From positions 124,001 to 188,000 of the forward strand of contig JAYKXP010000027.1 of the NCBI GenBank assembly GCA_037176845.1: a stretch of DNA of 64,000 bases, written 5' to 3'. Made by a program: the position numbers and the translations under genes. This document shows positions 46,030 through 57,362 of this stretch, in pieces (within the stretch, counting starts at the first letter, position 1; each line of letters opens with the position of its first letter). The notes beneath the pieces are model-generated. The model worked only from the letters and a program-made list of their open reading frames with translations, did no database searches and had not been told where the DNA came from. The DNA is from Paramarasmius palmivorus. Taxonomy: Eukaryota > Basidiomycota > Agaricomycetes > Agaricales > Marasmiaceae.

Positions 46030-46837
46030 ATGCCGACGGCCCTCCTTAACACCACCTCTTCGCTGAGCGTCGGACCTTCAAATCATCGACGCGTGCTGCT
46101 TTTACTTGACCCTCAGATATGCAACCTTTCGGACCCGCCAAAAGGGGTCCCTTCAGCAGTGACACTTCGGAGAAATATCTCTAGAGTTCTCACAAAGGCT
46201 CGTGAAGCACGTCCTTCACCTCTGATCATTCATGTCAGAAACTGCGGTGATGAAGGCGAACCAGATGAGGCGGGAGGAGAAGGCTGGGAATTGGTGTTTC
46301 CTCCAGCGGAAGGAGAGGTGGTCGTGGACAAGAGGAAGAACAATGCATTCACAGGGACTTCATTGGCTCAGTGGATCAGGGAAGACGCGGAAATTGTAGT
46401 CGTTGGCCTCATGTCAGACCACGCAATCAGCGCAAGTGAGTCACTTTCTTCTGACATGACATTGATGTCTCGTCTTTTCTCAAAACCCGTTACTTTCCGA
46501 CTCTGACTGCCGCTCTCTCTCTTTTCCCTCTCAATTGCTTCCTTCGCTTTGTCGATGCCTCAAAATTTATCCTATTACGTCGCTCGTCAATTCTGTCAAC
46601 GCAACATTCAAACTCTTTGACTTGTGGTCGCCAGCATGCTCTGCTGCAGTCAACCGAGGCAACGAAGTTATACTTATCCGAGACGCTCATGGGACATATG
46701 ATCGAGTAGAGGTGCTCTATGGCGGTGGTTTCACTCCGGCGCAGACTATTGCGTCGGAGATTGAGGATGAGTTGGAGGAACTGGGTGTCCATGTGTTGGA
46801 GATGAAGGACTTGCATGGTATTTTCATGGACCGATGA
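46030..46837 (+). CDS. isochorismatase-like cysteine hydrolase
   Basis: This is a small hydrolase of the isochorismatase/nicotinamidase superfamily. The Asp-Lys-Cys catalytic triad is visible: aspartate in VLLLLDPQICNL, lysine in VVDKRKNNAF, and cysteine in ISATCSAAVNRG, which appears only after removing a 199-nt intron at 46436-46634. The core strand IVVVGLMSDHAIS and the late EVILIRDAHGTYD fit the Rossmann-like fold. The ATG at 46030 gives MPTALLNTT and the stop is at 46835-46837. The intron is clearly longer than the usual 50-70 nt of this window, so an unrecognised small exon inside it is possible. Substrates in this group range from isochorismate to amides; none can be assigned. A cytosolic location is likely because there is no signal peptide. 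Confidence 0.82.
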
Positions 46838-47276
46838 AAACCATGCTTCCTTCTCGGGTCCATTGCTAGGCTACTTACGCTTACTTATTACACACTAGTT
46901 CCATTACATTTCTAGTTATGTTACTGCTCTCGTTGTCTTTGCTTGACGTTTCCTTTCATGTACAGGTCCTCTCAAAAGTATTAGAATTTACCGGCACAAG
47001 TTCTCAGATCTCATGACCGTTAGCCTGTTGCCCAGAACTCAACATCCGGATTCGGGGAATTCCCGGCACGGAGAAATCATGGGTATCACGTGCCGCGACA
47101 CCAAACTGACACGTCTGCCCATTGCTCGGAGCTATTCAGTTTACGCTGGCAGAGCCAAATTTCTTCTTCTCTATCCTTTCTTTTCAACTCGTCCTTGTCC
47201 AAGACCTCTGCTCTAGGCAAGTCTAATCTCTCACCTGAATATTGGTCCCAATCTCGGTCAAGGATTTCTATCGAAA
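46838..47276. promoter_or_regulatory. intergenic region upstream of ERV41
   Basis: This 439-bp gap holds the 3' end of the hydrolase transcript and the promoter of the Erv41-like gene. A pyrimidine-rich tract (about 47158-47195) lies ahead of the start, as often seen near fungal transcription starts. No other element was noticed. Confidence 0.35.
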
Positions 47277-49249
47277 ATGGACAACGATTCAAATGAATCT
47301 ATCCTCGACAAGCTAGACACAGTCGTCCCAGCACCTCTCGCCCAATTCGATGCATTTCCCAAGCTTCCATCGACATACAAGTCCCGCTCAGAGTCGCGAG
47401 GGTTTATGACAGTCTTGATTGGACTGCTGGCGTTGTTGCTCATGTTGAATGATATCGGAGAGTATATTTGGGGTTGGCCGGATTATGAGTTTAGTGTGGA
47501 TAAGGACGGGTCGAGTTTTATCAACATCAATCTGGATATATTGGTCGCTATGCCTTGTCGGTGTAAGTGAACTCATTTATATCCTGTTGAAAGAGGCTAA
47601 TACTGATATTCTATGTAGACTTGAGTGTAGACTTGAGGGATGCTGTGGGTGATCGTTTAATGCTTAGTGCCTCTCCGAAACACGATGGAAAGGGAATGAT
47701 GAGGCTTCGTCGCGATGGGGTATGTTGTTGTACATTAGAGGCTTCATTTAAACTAATACCGACACGTCGTAGAAAAAATTCGATGTAGGAAAGGCTACGA
47801 AACTCAGGTATGTATTTCTATACATTTACGTGCGTCACCTACCTCATGCTACCTTCTCAGGGAACACGCAGCAATGTTGTCCGCACAACAAGCAGTCAAG
47901 CAGTCTCGCAACTCGCGTGGATTCTTCGACGCCATTCTGGGCCGTGGAAGCAGTTCGGCAGCCAAGTTCAAACCCACCTATGAATACGAGACGCATGGGA
48001 GCGGGTGCAGGATATACGGATCTTTAGAAGTGAAGAAGGTTACTGCGAATCTGCATATTACTACGCTTGGGCACGGTTATGCCAGTTATGAGCATGTCGA
48101 TCACTCGCGTGAGTACTCTGACCTTGACTGCTGAGAACATGACTCTGATCCTGGGTTAGAGATGAACCTGTCGCATGTCATTAACGAGTTTTCGTTTGGG
48201 CCTTACTTCCCGGATATAACGCAGCCTTTAGATTACTCCTTTGAGGTTACCAACGAACGTGAGCATCCGTCTTCTCCTTTTTCTACCGATATCTGATCAA
48301 CTTTTAGACTTTGTCGCTTACCAATACTTCTTGCACGTCGTGCCCACGACTTACATTGCCCCACGAAGCGAACCCTTGAGGACCAACCAATACAGTGTTA
48401 CGCATTACACCAGAGTTTTGGAGCACAACAAGGGAACTCCCGGAATCTTCTTCAAATTCGATTTGGATCCCATGAGTTTGACGATTCATCAGAGGACGAC
48501 CTCCTTCTTGCAGTTGATAATAAGGTACGTATTCGCAGTAGCCTCACTCAGCCACTCACTAACGTCCTGGTAATAGATGTGTCGGCGTCCTTGGTGGTGT
48601 CTTCGTCTGCATGGGTTATGCTATTCGCATTACCACACGCGCCGTGGAGGTCGTAACTGGACCTGATGACTCTGACACCATCGCAGTCACCGCTTCCGGT
48701 ACATCCACTAAATCCGGCTTGCGATCCAAGTGGGCTGGTGGTCACCTTCGCAGCCGAAGCAAAGTCGTCCGACAAGGCTCTGGTTGGACCGTGGACAGCC
48801 CCAACCCTGGCTCACCCGCCTTGTCTACATACAGTGGATACAGCAGTTACGCTGGCTCGCCTATGCCTGGCCAACAAGCATTCAGTCCTTACCCCTCTCA
48901 ACAGGCTTTCAGCCCTGTGCAGTCACCGTATTTGTCCTCTCCAGCGTATGCACCCTCAAACCCTGGCACACCCAACCCAGGTTCCAGCTTTGGACCACCC
49001 CCAATGAGAAACTCACCTTCTTTGGGCCCACCACCTGCGCAGAGGACACCTAGTGGAGGCAGTACATCAAGTCTTGCACCTGGCCAGAGTCATTTTGGAC
49101 CTTCACCGGGTGTTGGGTCACAACCTGGCACACCGTCTTTGTATACGCATTTCCCGCCTACGCCTAATCCGGCTGCTGGGGATAGCGGTTTCCCTAGTGG
49201 GGGGCCGCCGCCTAGGAAGCCATCGGGGAATGGGAAGAAGGATGATTGA
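47277..49249 (+). CDS. erv41: Erv41/ERGIC2-like COPII cargo receptor
   Basis: Erv41-Erv46 complexes cycle between ER and Golgi and retrieve or sort cargo. The short cytosolic N-terminus contains LAQFDAFPKLPSTYKSRSESRG, typical of the family. The first membrane helix follows (FMTVLIGLLALLLMLNDIGEYIW), then a lumenal beta-rich domain (FININLDILVAMPCRY/LSVDLRD; GCRIYGSLEVKKVTANLHIT; NLSHVINEFSFGPYFPDI; FLHVVPTTYIAPRSEPLRTNQYSVT) and a second helix in CVGVLGGVFVCMGYAIRI. Beyond this the cytosolic tail is unusually long, about 190 residues, rich in Pro, Ser and Gly with repeated GTP and SPY/PS units. It ends in GKKDD, a KKxx-type COPI retrieval signal. About six introns join in frame. Yeast Erv41 lacks such an extended tail. 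The gene is intact. Confidence 0.9.
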
Positions 49250-49499
49250 TTGACTGGGGTGGAATTGGAATTGGTCAGGTTTTGATAGTCTTTTTTATAC
49301 GCAGATGTATATGTAAGTTATGCCTTCCTGCTGCAATTGATGGTTGGTTGGTTGACTACCGGAGTCCTGTACTGAGATATTGTATACAATGCTTTAAGTT
49401 TCTGCTCTTTTCTACGTTCATGGTGGTACTTAGCGCCCATAAGCGCCTAAGGTGTAAATAGTAAACAATAAAACTTTCCTTTCAATTCCACCATCTTCG

Positions 49500-50712
49500 A
49501 TGCCTTTTGGTGAAGTCGTTTGTGGATCCCCCGGAAGCGGAAAATCGACATATTGCTATGGAAAACACCAATTGTTCAGTGCTCTCAACAGACCAATCAC
49601 TATCGTGAACCTCGACCCAGCAAACGAGAATATTCCATATCCTTGTGCAATCGACATATCGTCCCTAATTACCTTGAAGGATGTCATGGAGGAGCACGGT
49701 TTAGGGCCGAATGGGGGCATGCTATACTGCCTTGAATACTTGGAAGTGAACTATGATTGGCTTGAGGATCGGTTGAAGGAACTGGGACCGGACGCTTATG
49801 TGCTTTTCGATCTCCCTGGGCAGGTCGAACTCAGCACGAATCACGATAGTGTGAAGAGGATCGTGCAAAAGTTGACAAAGAGCGGGTTTCGGGTGAGTCG
49901 TGTCAATGCTCGATTATCGGGAGTTTATTGTATTCATTGACCAAGATGCCTTTGTAGCTCGCTGCTGTACATCTCTGCGATGCGCACTATGTTACGGATG
50001 CGTCAAAGTACATCTCGGTGCTACTTTTATCGTTACGAACAATGTTGCATCTTGAGCTGCCTCATATAAACGTGTTGTCAAAGGTCGATTTGTTGAAGCA
50101 GTATGGGGAGTTGGGTTAGTGCTATGACTCGATTCGTTGACGGTGCTAGCGCTCACATTTCGTCCACTAGATTTCAACCTCGATTTCTATACAGAAGTCC
50201 AAGATCTATCATATCTCGAAAATGCTCTGTCAGCATCGTCTCCACGCTTTGCTGCTCTCAACATGGCAATCATTTCACTGATTGAAGACTTTTCGTTGGT
50301 GGGCTTTGAGACGCTCGCTGTTGAGGTTGGTGGGCCTTATTATCTAGTAATTACACCATTTCTGACTATACTTTAACAGGATAAAGACTCAATGATCCAC
50401 CTGACTCGAGCCATCGACCGCGCGACGGGCTATGTCTATATACCTCCTACAGGCTCTCAGGCACCTCCAGGGACTATAGATGAATCAGATGCACCGTCGG
50501 CTGTTCGACCCAATACCTACGCTCTGTTTTCAAGTGCGGCAGGACCTATGTCTGGACCGCTTAGCGATGTTCGTGATGTCCAGGAGCGGTGGATTGATGC
50601 AAGAGAAGAGTATGATGCGTATGAAAACAGGAAGTGGAGGCAAGAAGGCGAAATGGTTCGGGACGAGGTAGCACGTGGAAAGAATGCTAGAGAACGAGAA
50701 AGTGGGTCATGA
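49500..50712 (+). CDS. gpn2: GPN-loop GTPase 2
   Basis: Gpn2 is an essential GTPase that works with Gpn1/Gpn3 in assembly and nuclear import of RNA polymerase II. The Walker A motif [11 protein letters not shown] follows the start directly. [17 protein letters not shown] is the switch region, and [17 protein letters not shown] holds the defining Gly-Pro-Asn loop. [10 protein letters not shown] is Walker B, and NVLSKVDLL is the guanine-specificity motif, a variant of NKxD with SKVD. The C-terminal helices ([31 protein letters not shown]) end in a charged tail. ATG is at 49500 and the stop at 50710-50712. Introns join [14 protein letters not shown] and [14 protein letters not shown]. It follows Erv41 on the same strand with about 250 bp between them. 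Confidence 0.93.
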
Positions 50713-50907
50713 ATGGACTGTCTGCTCACGGTGTACTTACTGTGTATTGTATACAAAATTGACCTGTAGAATGATCACCCGAAAGCCGCCCCCAGAAGCA
50801 AGAACCCACTCACGAGTCACGGCTACGGCAACTGATACCACCCGGAAACGCTCACGTTGGGGCATCAACTTCATCAGCAGTGATGACTCTTGCTGTCTCA
50901 GTTTTGG

Positions 50908-50918
50908 ATATATATAAT
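50908..50918 (+). promoter_or_regulatory. TATA-like element ahead of the CoA transferase
   Basis: An alternating TATATATAA run lies 2-3 bases upstream of the first in-frame ATG (50921) and about 36 bases before the second (50954). If it is a working TATA box, transcription would start after the first ATG and favour the second. This is a weak argument from spacing only. Confidence 0.35.
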
Positions 50919-50953
50919 CCATGAGCCCGCCGTCTTTCTTCCCGTCTTCTATT

Positions 50954-52959
50954 ATGTCGGCATACTCGGTACCTTCTGAAGCCCTCAAGTTATTAAAGGA
51001 TGGGATCATCAACAATCCTCTACATGCCTCAGCACCTCCAGAGCTTCACGAAGCATCCGATCTCGTCGAATATCAAGGACCAGATGACCCATCTATCCCT
51101 ATAAACTGGCGCTTTGCGGAAAGCATCTCTGCGATCAAGGGTTTCCAAGCTTGTATGGTGAACGTCTTGCTGAAGAGGAAGTATGGGATTGCGCCTCAGA
51201 AAGTAGTAATCAATACGTACGTGTATTCAACTTGCCTTGACATGGATCTGTGCTAACCCTGTTAATGCAATAGGGACCATGCATGTCTCATGTTCTTGAG
51301 CTGGGCGTTGTCGGAAGTCGACGTCGAAGGGAAGAAGTGTACGGTGTATTCTCCAGAGTTTTCCAACCTCTTCCCTTCACAAATGAAAGATCCACACCAC
51401 CAGCTACCCCATAATACCGCGTGTACCAACATCTACAAAACGAAAGACGGGAAATTCTATCATACACATGGTATTTTGTATGTCTTGAAGCATGATCAGG
51501 AGACTAAAGGAATCCTTAGGCAGTCTCGATTCAACTCAAACCCAGGCTGCACTCGGCATCCCTCATGTATACGAAGCGAAACCCGGAGATAGCATCTATT
51601 CCGTCTACGAGGAGAAGGTCGCGCAGCACGACGCCTCTCTCTTAGATAAGCTAATAAACGACGAGTATCGTCAGGCGGGAACGATATGTCAAACTGTTGA
51701 CGAGTACCTCTCCAGTGAACATGGCAAGGCTAATGCTCATGTTGGCTTATATGAAGTTCATCACGTACCAAATCCATCCCAAAAACCATCCTGGTGGTCA
51801 ACTCCAGAGGGTACTCGGGCCGATCCTTCTCGTCCTCTCTTTGGCCTCAAGGTGGTAGATCTAACTCGTATTATCGCCGCGCCTACCATCGGAAGGGAGC
51901 TAGCGGAACTCGGCGCGAGTGTTATGCGCATTACGTCTCCCAATATCAGCGACATGCAGCCCCTCAATTTCGACCTAGGCTGGGGGAAGTGGAATGCCCA
52001 TCTGGACCTGAAGCAAGAAGCAGATAGGAAGAAGTTGAAAGAGTTAATCAAGGAATGCGATGTCGTGATTGAAGGATATCGCCCCGGTGTGATGAAGAAG
52101 TGGGGCTTCGGGAAGGAAGACATACTGAAGATGGTCGAGGGACGCGAGAAAGGGATTGTATATGTTCATGAAAACTGCTACGTAGGTTTGTCATGCTCAT
52201 CATAGATCAGGAAGGATTTGACTTCGTGTTAGGGCTGGAACGGACCATTGTCCTATCGTTCGGGTTGGCAGCAAATCAGCGACGCGGTAAGTCAAACACT
52301 ATGCGCCATGAACTTCGCCCACTAATTATGTCTGCAGCACTGTGGAGTTTCGATGGGATATGGACGTGCTATGGGGCACGATGAAGCTGTAACCCCTGTC
52401 TTCCCCAATTCAGATTACTGGTAGGTAACGCGGTCAGCTGTGGCGAAGAGACATTCTCAAGATGTTCTAGTACTGGAGCGGCTGGAGCCATTGGGGCCAT
52501 CCAAGCGCTCATTGAACGTGGTGAAAAAGGCGGTTCATTCGTAGTAGATGTAAGTTATCTTTCAGAGCTTCTACACATTTAACTTATCTGTCTATGATAC
52601 AGGTTGCCCTAAATTACTATTCACAATGGCTTGTCAGCTCATGTGGCGAATATCCCAAGGAAGTGTGGAAATCGGTATGGGAGAAGCACGGGAAACCCGT
52701 ATTCCACCACAAAGATAACATGCAGGTCACAGTACCAGCGCTGCTCGGGCTTCTGAAAAAGAACACGCCACACATGTTCGACGCGTCATTCTTCGAGACG
52801 AGGTACAACAAGGCTCTCGGTACTTCTGTCAGAACAACTAAGCCTATTGTTAATTTCCCTGATGGCATAGTGAAGCTCGGATTCAATGTGGGGTGCCGAC
52901 CAAACGGTGTGGATAAGGCTCAATGGCCTGCAGATTTGATGACGGAAGTAGTTGCTTAG
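50954..52959 (+). CDS. CaiB/BaiF-like class III CoA transferase family protein
   Basis: This enzyme is related to class III CoA transferases and alpha-methylacyl-CoA racemase, moving or processing CoA thioesters. The N-terminal third (GPDDPSIPINWRFAESISAIKG.. LLKRKYGIAPQKVVINT/DHACLMFLSWAL) is typical of the fungal branch. The core motif RPLFGLKVVDLTRIIAAPTIGRELAELGASVMRI follows, with FDLGWGKWNAHLDLK, CDVVIEGYRPGVMKKWGFG and GIVYVHENCYGWNGP (an intron is removed before GW). Then TGAAGAIGAIQALIERGEKGGSF and the C-terminal TKPIVNFPDGIVKLGFNVGCRPNG. No peroxisomal SKL-like end is seen (it ends ..TEVVA). ATG 50954 is chosen; an in-frame ATG at 50921 would add 11 residues. Exons join without breaks, so the gene seems functional. 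Confidence 0.85.
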
Positions 52960-53063
52960 ATAGGCTGTTATTCTCCTGGCCTCAAAGAATCGTACTTGCA
53001 AAACCATTTGTCCTTATTCTTTTTATGATACATGTCAGACCGGACGATTCCCGAATACAATGC

Positions 53064-53735
53064 TTAGTTGAGGCAGTCAGAAGCTAGTAGGCCGTAGTTG
53101 TGAGTAGGCGTCAGCACCCTAATTTAATGTGCTTACATCCAGGCTGAACTGTGATGGCTGCAGTCTGTGCAGCTTCGCCATTGGCGTCTTGCACAAGAAA
53201 GTCAACGGATGTGGCTGTAGAATCGGCGAAAGGTGAACGAACAACCGGGTCATAGATTAAATTTGATACGCACGCGCAGGAACGTCTACAAACCAAGTAA
53301 ACGCTGTTCCGGGTTGCCCAGGGAAAGTCCTTAAAGGTGTCCCGGGATTATTGTTGTCGAAGGCACTGTAGCACGGTCATTATCTGTCTACGAGGACAGC
53401 GAGCGGAACATACAACTAAAATTCGGTCCGGTGGCGTATTAACTCTGAGATCAACCATCGAGCACACCAAAACATACCACATCGTAGGGAGCTATTAGCA
53501 AAGGATATTTATCAGGACATCGAACACGACTCGGAGCTAGGTTTGGTTTTACGCACCCTCGCCTCCAGACCAAGTGATCAAAACCGGGTCACATTCCACG
53601 AGATTAGCTCTATAGTTGATACGTCAGGATGCCCAGATATCCATGGAAAGAGAGCACTGACGGGGTGTTGACGATGAGTTGCGCCTGTACCGCTGCAATG
53701 AGGGCAGCAAAAGAGACAGTTGCGAAGAACTTCAT
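53064..53735 (-). CDS. small secreted protein (agaricomycete SSP type)
   Basis: This is a short secreted protein of roughly 120 residues. MKFFATVSFAALIAAVQAQ is a clear signal peptide. Spliced downstream parts are LIVNTPANLVECDPVLITWSGGE, AFDNNNPGTPLRTFPGQPGT, AFTWFVDVPA and TATSVDFLVQDANGEAAQTAA, ending VQPGSSDCLN. The pattern (NTP..VEC.PVLITWSGG at the front, a beta-strand-rich middle, SSDCL near the end) is one I associate with small secreted proteins of mushroom-forming fungi, whose function is unknown. Two cysteines, one near each end, could form a disulfide. Five or more short introns are needed. One middle exon, between APYD and AFDNNN, could not be fixed with confidence, so a defect there is not excluded. 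The 3' end lies about 100 bp from the convergent CoA transferase. Confidence 0.7.
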
Positions 53736-55967
53736 ATTCTGGGAGACGATAGACGAGATGAGGTTTGAACAAAATACTGGTTTGTGAGAGCCTACTTATA
53801 TGAAATCCTATTCTTTGATTACCAAACCGTCCATCCACGATTTTGTATGGGAACCCTGTTCGTCACGAGAAACTGCCCAGCGCTAAGCGGACAGTTTCAA
53901 ATTGGCAGGTCAATGAATGAGCGGTGACCCGAGAGTTCTTGAAATGTATTCAGGATGAACACTGGCTTGATGGAAGGTCAGCCTCGTGTCTGTAATCAAC
54001 TTGCTGCGGAACTACAGACTTTAAGAAGAGAAGAAAATCTGAATGGAGACAGCTACAGCAACGAAAGTTGATGCTGTTTGGGGCACTACCACATACGATT
54101 CGTCGGGAAAAGTCTGTTGACATCCACCCTGATGCCTGACAGTCATGCGAGGCGAAAACGTGGCTGACGAAGTTACGACGCTGATTCACGAATCGTCTTC
54201 TTTGGAAGAGATTTAACGCGCCGGATGAATACAATCGTCTTCTTGCATGCCTTCCCAATCGCGTTGCCGTTATTTCGTTCGGGTAGGCAAGTAATACTCC
54301 TTTCAATGACTCGGCGAAGTAGCACAGCGGTCAGAGCTGTATATCTGGCATGCAACAATACCGTGGGCCCTGTTCAATGTAATACATCTAATTGACCTTC
54401 AGCCCTTCGTGAAACAACAAATCGCAACGTTGCTTACAAAAGCTCTGTATTTTTAGCCTGCTTCCGCGTGTATCAAGTCAATTCTCCTCAGGACGGCCAG
54501 CGTATTCCTCTCGCCCGTCGTCGATCTCGGGGGCAGTCTAATATAAAGCCTGTGAATTGTGATATTGTTAGGATGGGCGACTGTTAGTCTCGTGTTTCCA
54601 GACGAAAACTTGATGTATGTACCAGTCACTAGCCGCCCGCTCTTGTTCAAATTTGGCGAAGCATTTGCGTTCAGCAATAACGCGGAATTCTTGATAGAAG
54701 ATGTGTAGAATTCGACCACATTGTGTTTAGTCCATCGTCTCTGACCTAGGAAGCCTGTACGTCAGTCTAAGCTTAATACGCGTTACTACAGGCCTGGGAG
54801 ATCTCACCATCGATCATAGTATCGGGCCTTTCATCATACCTCATTAAGCATGTACGCCTGCCCGAGGTCATATGCCCGAGCTGTAAAGTAATGGGAAGTT
54901 TGGATTGCATTCTATATCATCCGACTCTCAAAGGTGTAGAATGGTGACTCACTCTATCCATCATGCTACCCCCCACACGGTAAAAGCTAGATTCCAAGTT
55001 CCAACTCTGAACCCTAACTTCTAGACACAGCCTCAAGAACTTCGTGACCGAAGCGAGAGTGGTTCTCTACGCCTCCATCTCATTTCACTAGTGATTTTTT
55101 TGTGGCTCTAGCGGATGAGAAATGAGGCCTTGAGGCGTATCGGATGACATGGACTGGGAAAGAGAGGTAATTAAACATACAATGCCAGGTTTGGAGATGT
55201 TAACTCACGCTTATGCCGTTGAAGCCAGCGACAGCAGTGACTTCAAGAGAGCGATGAGATTCCGAGGACTGTTGGTCTCAGCAGGCTGTATCGACATTAC
55301 TGGAAAATATACCGCCGAATGGTCAGGATAGAGGCATACCTGAACATTTCAAAACGACAAAAGGCAGGACTTTCTCCGACAAACTTCATGAGTATCTACC
55401 ACAATTATCCTCCACGCCTGCACCTGTTCATCATTGCATATCCCAGGAGTGTAGCCCTCTCTGTCCTGCGCAGTGTTAGTATAAGGCAGCCGCGAGAGTT
55501 ACAGCCTGAGAGATACACACCCTTGCTGGGACACGAGGGTATTCTGATTAGCGATTAACCCACCTCCTTTAGCACAGTGCATTGCCAAAGCTTCTTTTGG
55601 CACTTGTTCGGTACTACACAGTTCCGTATGAGTCGATATGATGCCGGATTGTCTAAGTCCACGAGTCCCCGTGATTTTCAGCAAGCAATTCTACAGTTAT
55701 TTGACACGTTCTCTAGCGTCCAAAAATGTACGTTTTGCTATCAAAACATGTTAGTAGACCCAGACGGAACGAGAGCTTCTTACACGCGTGGAAGGACAGT
55801 TAGGGTAGTCATATATGTATGAACAATGGTGGTAAGGAATAAACGTGCGACGCGGCACGCTTGACCACGAACCACCACCATCCACACCTGAGTCAATCTT
55901 TACTCGGAATCTAACGCGTTATCAGCGCGTTTCTGACCCTTTCTCACCTGGAATTATCGGAGACTCG
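53736..55967. other. gene-poor stretch
   Basis: This 2.2-kb gap has no convincing gene. A minus-strand frame ending at 54453 and plus-strand frames at 55149-55822 lack motifs and splice partners. A tRNA-like A-box appears near 54312 but no T-arm follows. The last part must carry the Hus1 promoter. Confidence 0.5.
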
Positions 55968-57134
55968 ATGAGGTTTCGTACCACGATAGAGAACCCCAGT
56001 ACATTCTACAGTGCGTCGCATGGTTTTCTTTTGGTTCTCGAACTCATATTTCTCTCAGAGATCATTCAGGCAGTGGAGAAATTGCAGAAAAGATGCATTA
56101 TCCGGTTTACAGAAACGAATATCCATATTATTTGCAATAGCGAAGCCAACGAGGGAGGAATGCAAGTTTGGTCGTGAGTTCGTCCGTAGTCCTTTTGTTC
56201 GCACCCAGGACCCTTCGGTTTAACCTTCAATTGCAGTCAAATCAAAGTCGACTCGATATTCACCGAATACCGTATCCAGTCCAACTCCAATAACGAAATC
56301 ACCGTTGCAGTTACCTCTGAAGCACTCGCTGCTGCTCTCAGGTCGGCGTCGGGTTCTGCTATCAACGCTTCCAGTTCGCATGAAACGGAGGAGGTGGTCA
56401 TGAAGCTCGCAAAGAAGAATGATAATGCGGTGTTGAGTTTTGAGATTAGTGGCAAGACGGGGGTCGGGAGAAAGGTGAATGTGACGCACGACGTGAGGAT
56501 TGATGTGATGAAGCCGGCGGATGTGGATAAGCTTAGTGAACCTATGTGTCCGGAACCTGATGTAAGTACCTTCCTGTGGTACGAGTTCCAGCTAACGTTT
56601 GCCAATCGTAGACTCACATACTACTGCCACCACTTCAAAAGCTCCGAACGATCATAGACAAACTCAAACCCATGTCAGAGATTTTGTCTGTCAGGGCTAG
56701 TAATAGTGGATGCTTTCAGCTATCGATTAACACCGAAAGCGTCAAGGTTGAGACGGAATGGCAGAACCTGACCAATCCGAAGATGGGCACGTATAGCTAC
56801 GCCCAAGATACTCCGTCGATGCTAATATTGTACCGTAGTTCGTGAAGGTGCTTCGCAAGAAGATCCAGAGGCCACTCCGCCAGATCCTAACGATGCATTC
56901 GGGGTACTGGTCGCAATGCGGAGTTTTGTCAAGTTCCTCAATAGCCATGTCATTTCGACGACCACAATTGCGTGTGCGTGTCTGCAGTAATTCACGTCAC
57001 CGTCATCACGCTGAATTTCCTCAGGTATCTGTCAAAAGCATTGCTTGATATTATACGTTTATATTGGGGATGTTGCAGAAGCTGGCGGTGTGCTAACCTT
57101 TTATCTTCCTGCAGTCATCGATGATGGCGATTAG
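55968..57134 (+). CDS. hus1: Hus1, subunit of the 9-1-1 checkpoint clamp
   Basis: Hus1 forms a PCNA-like ring with Rad9 and Rad1 that activates ATR-type DNA-damage signalling. The opening MRFRTTIENPSTFY then IIQAVEKLQKRCIIRFTETN, HIICNSEANEGGMQVW/SQIKVDSIF is the family start. Further motifs are NEITVAVTSEALAAALRSA, DNAVLSFEISGKT, DVRIDVMKP, HILLPPLQKLRTIIDKLK and CFQLSINTESVKVETEWQNL. The last exons give FVKFLNSHVISTTTIAC/ICQKHC and LILYVYIGDVAEAGGVLTFY, ending LPAVIDDGD. To keep the frame between EWQNLTNPKM and VREGASQED, the intron at 56787-56838 must begin with GC, not GT. With this the protein is intact. The final intron, with donor T/GTGCGT, restores TTIACICQKHC. Confidence 0.9.
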
Positions 57135-57362
57135 AGTTGGATAATTTCTATATACCCTTGCTGTCTTCGATACCATTGAATATGCACTACGAGCTGACCC
57201 TCAGAGCTCTGAGCAGAATAAATAGTGTGCTCAAAAAACGGAGAATGTGATTGGTCGGGATCCCGGAAGCGGAGCCTCCCGGATTTTGGCGCTTGCCCCG
57301 ATGCCTTGTGATATTCTCATTTCTACCACTACCTTCCTTCACCGACCTTGCCATCTACCACG

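Noticed and set aside
54308..54380. tRNA-like 5' half: an A-box-like TAGCACAGCGGTCAGAGC followed by a possible anticodon arm with loop ATCTGGC
   Set aside because: The expected T-arm with GGTTCRANNCC and a pairing acceptor stem are missing; it is at most a decayed fragment.
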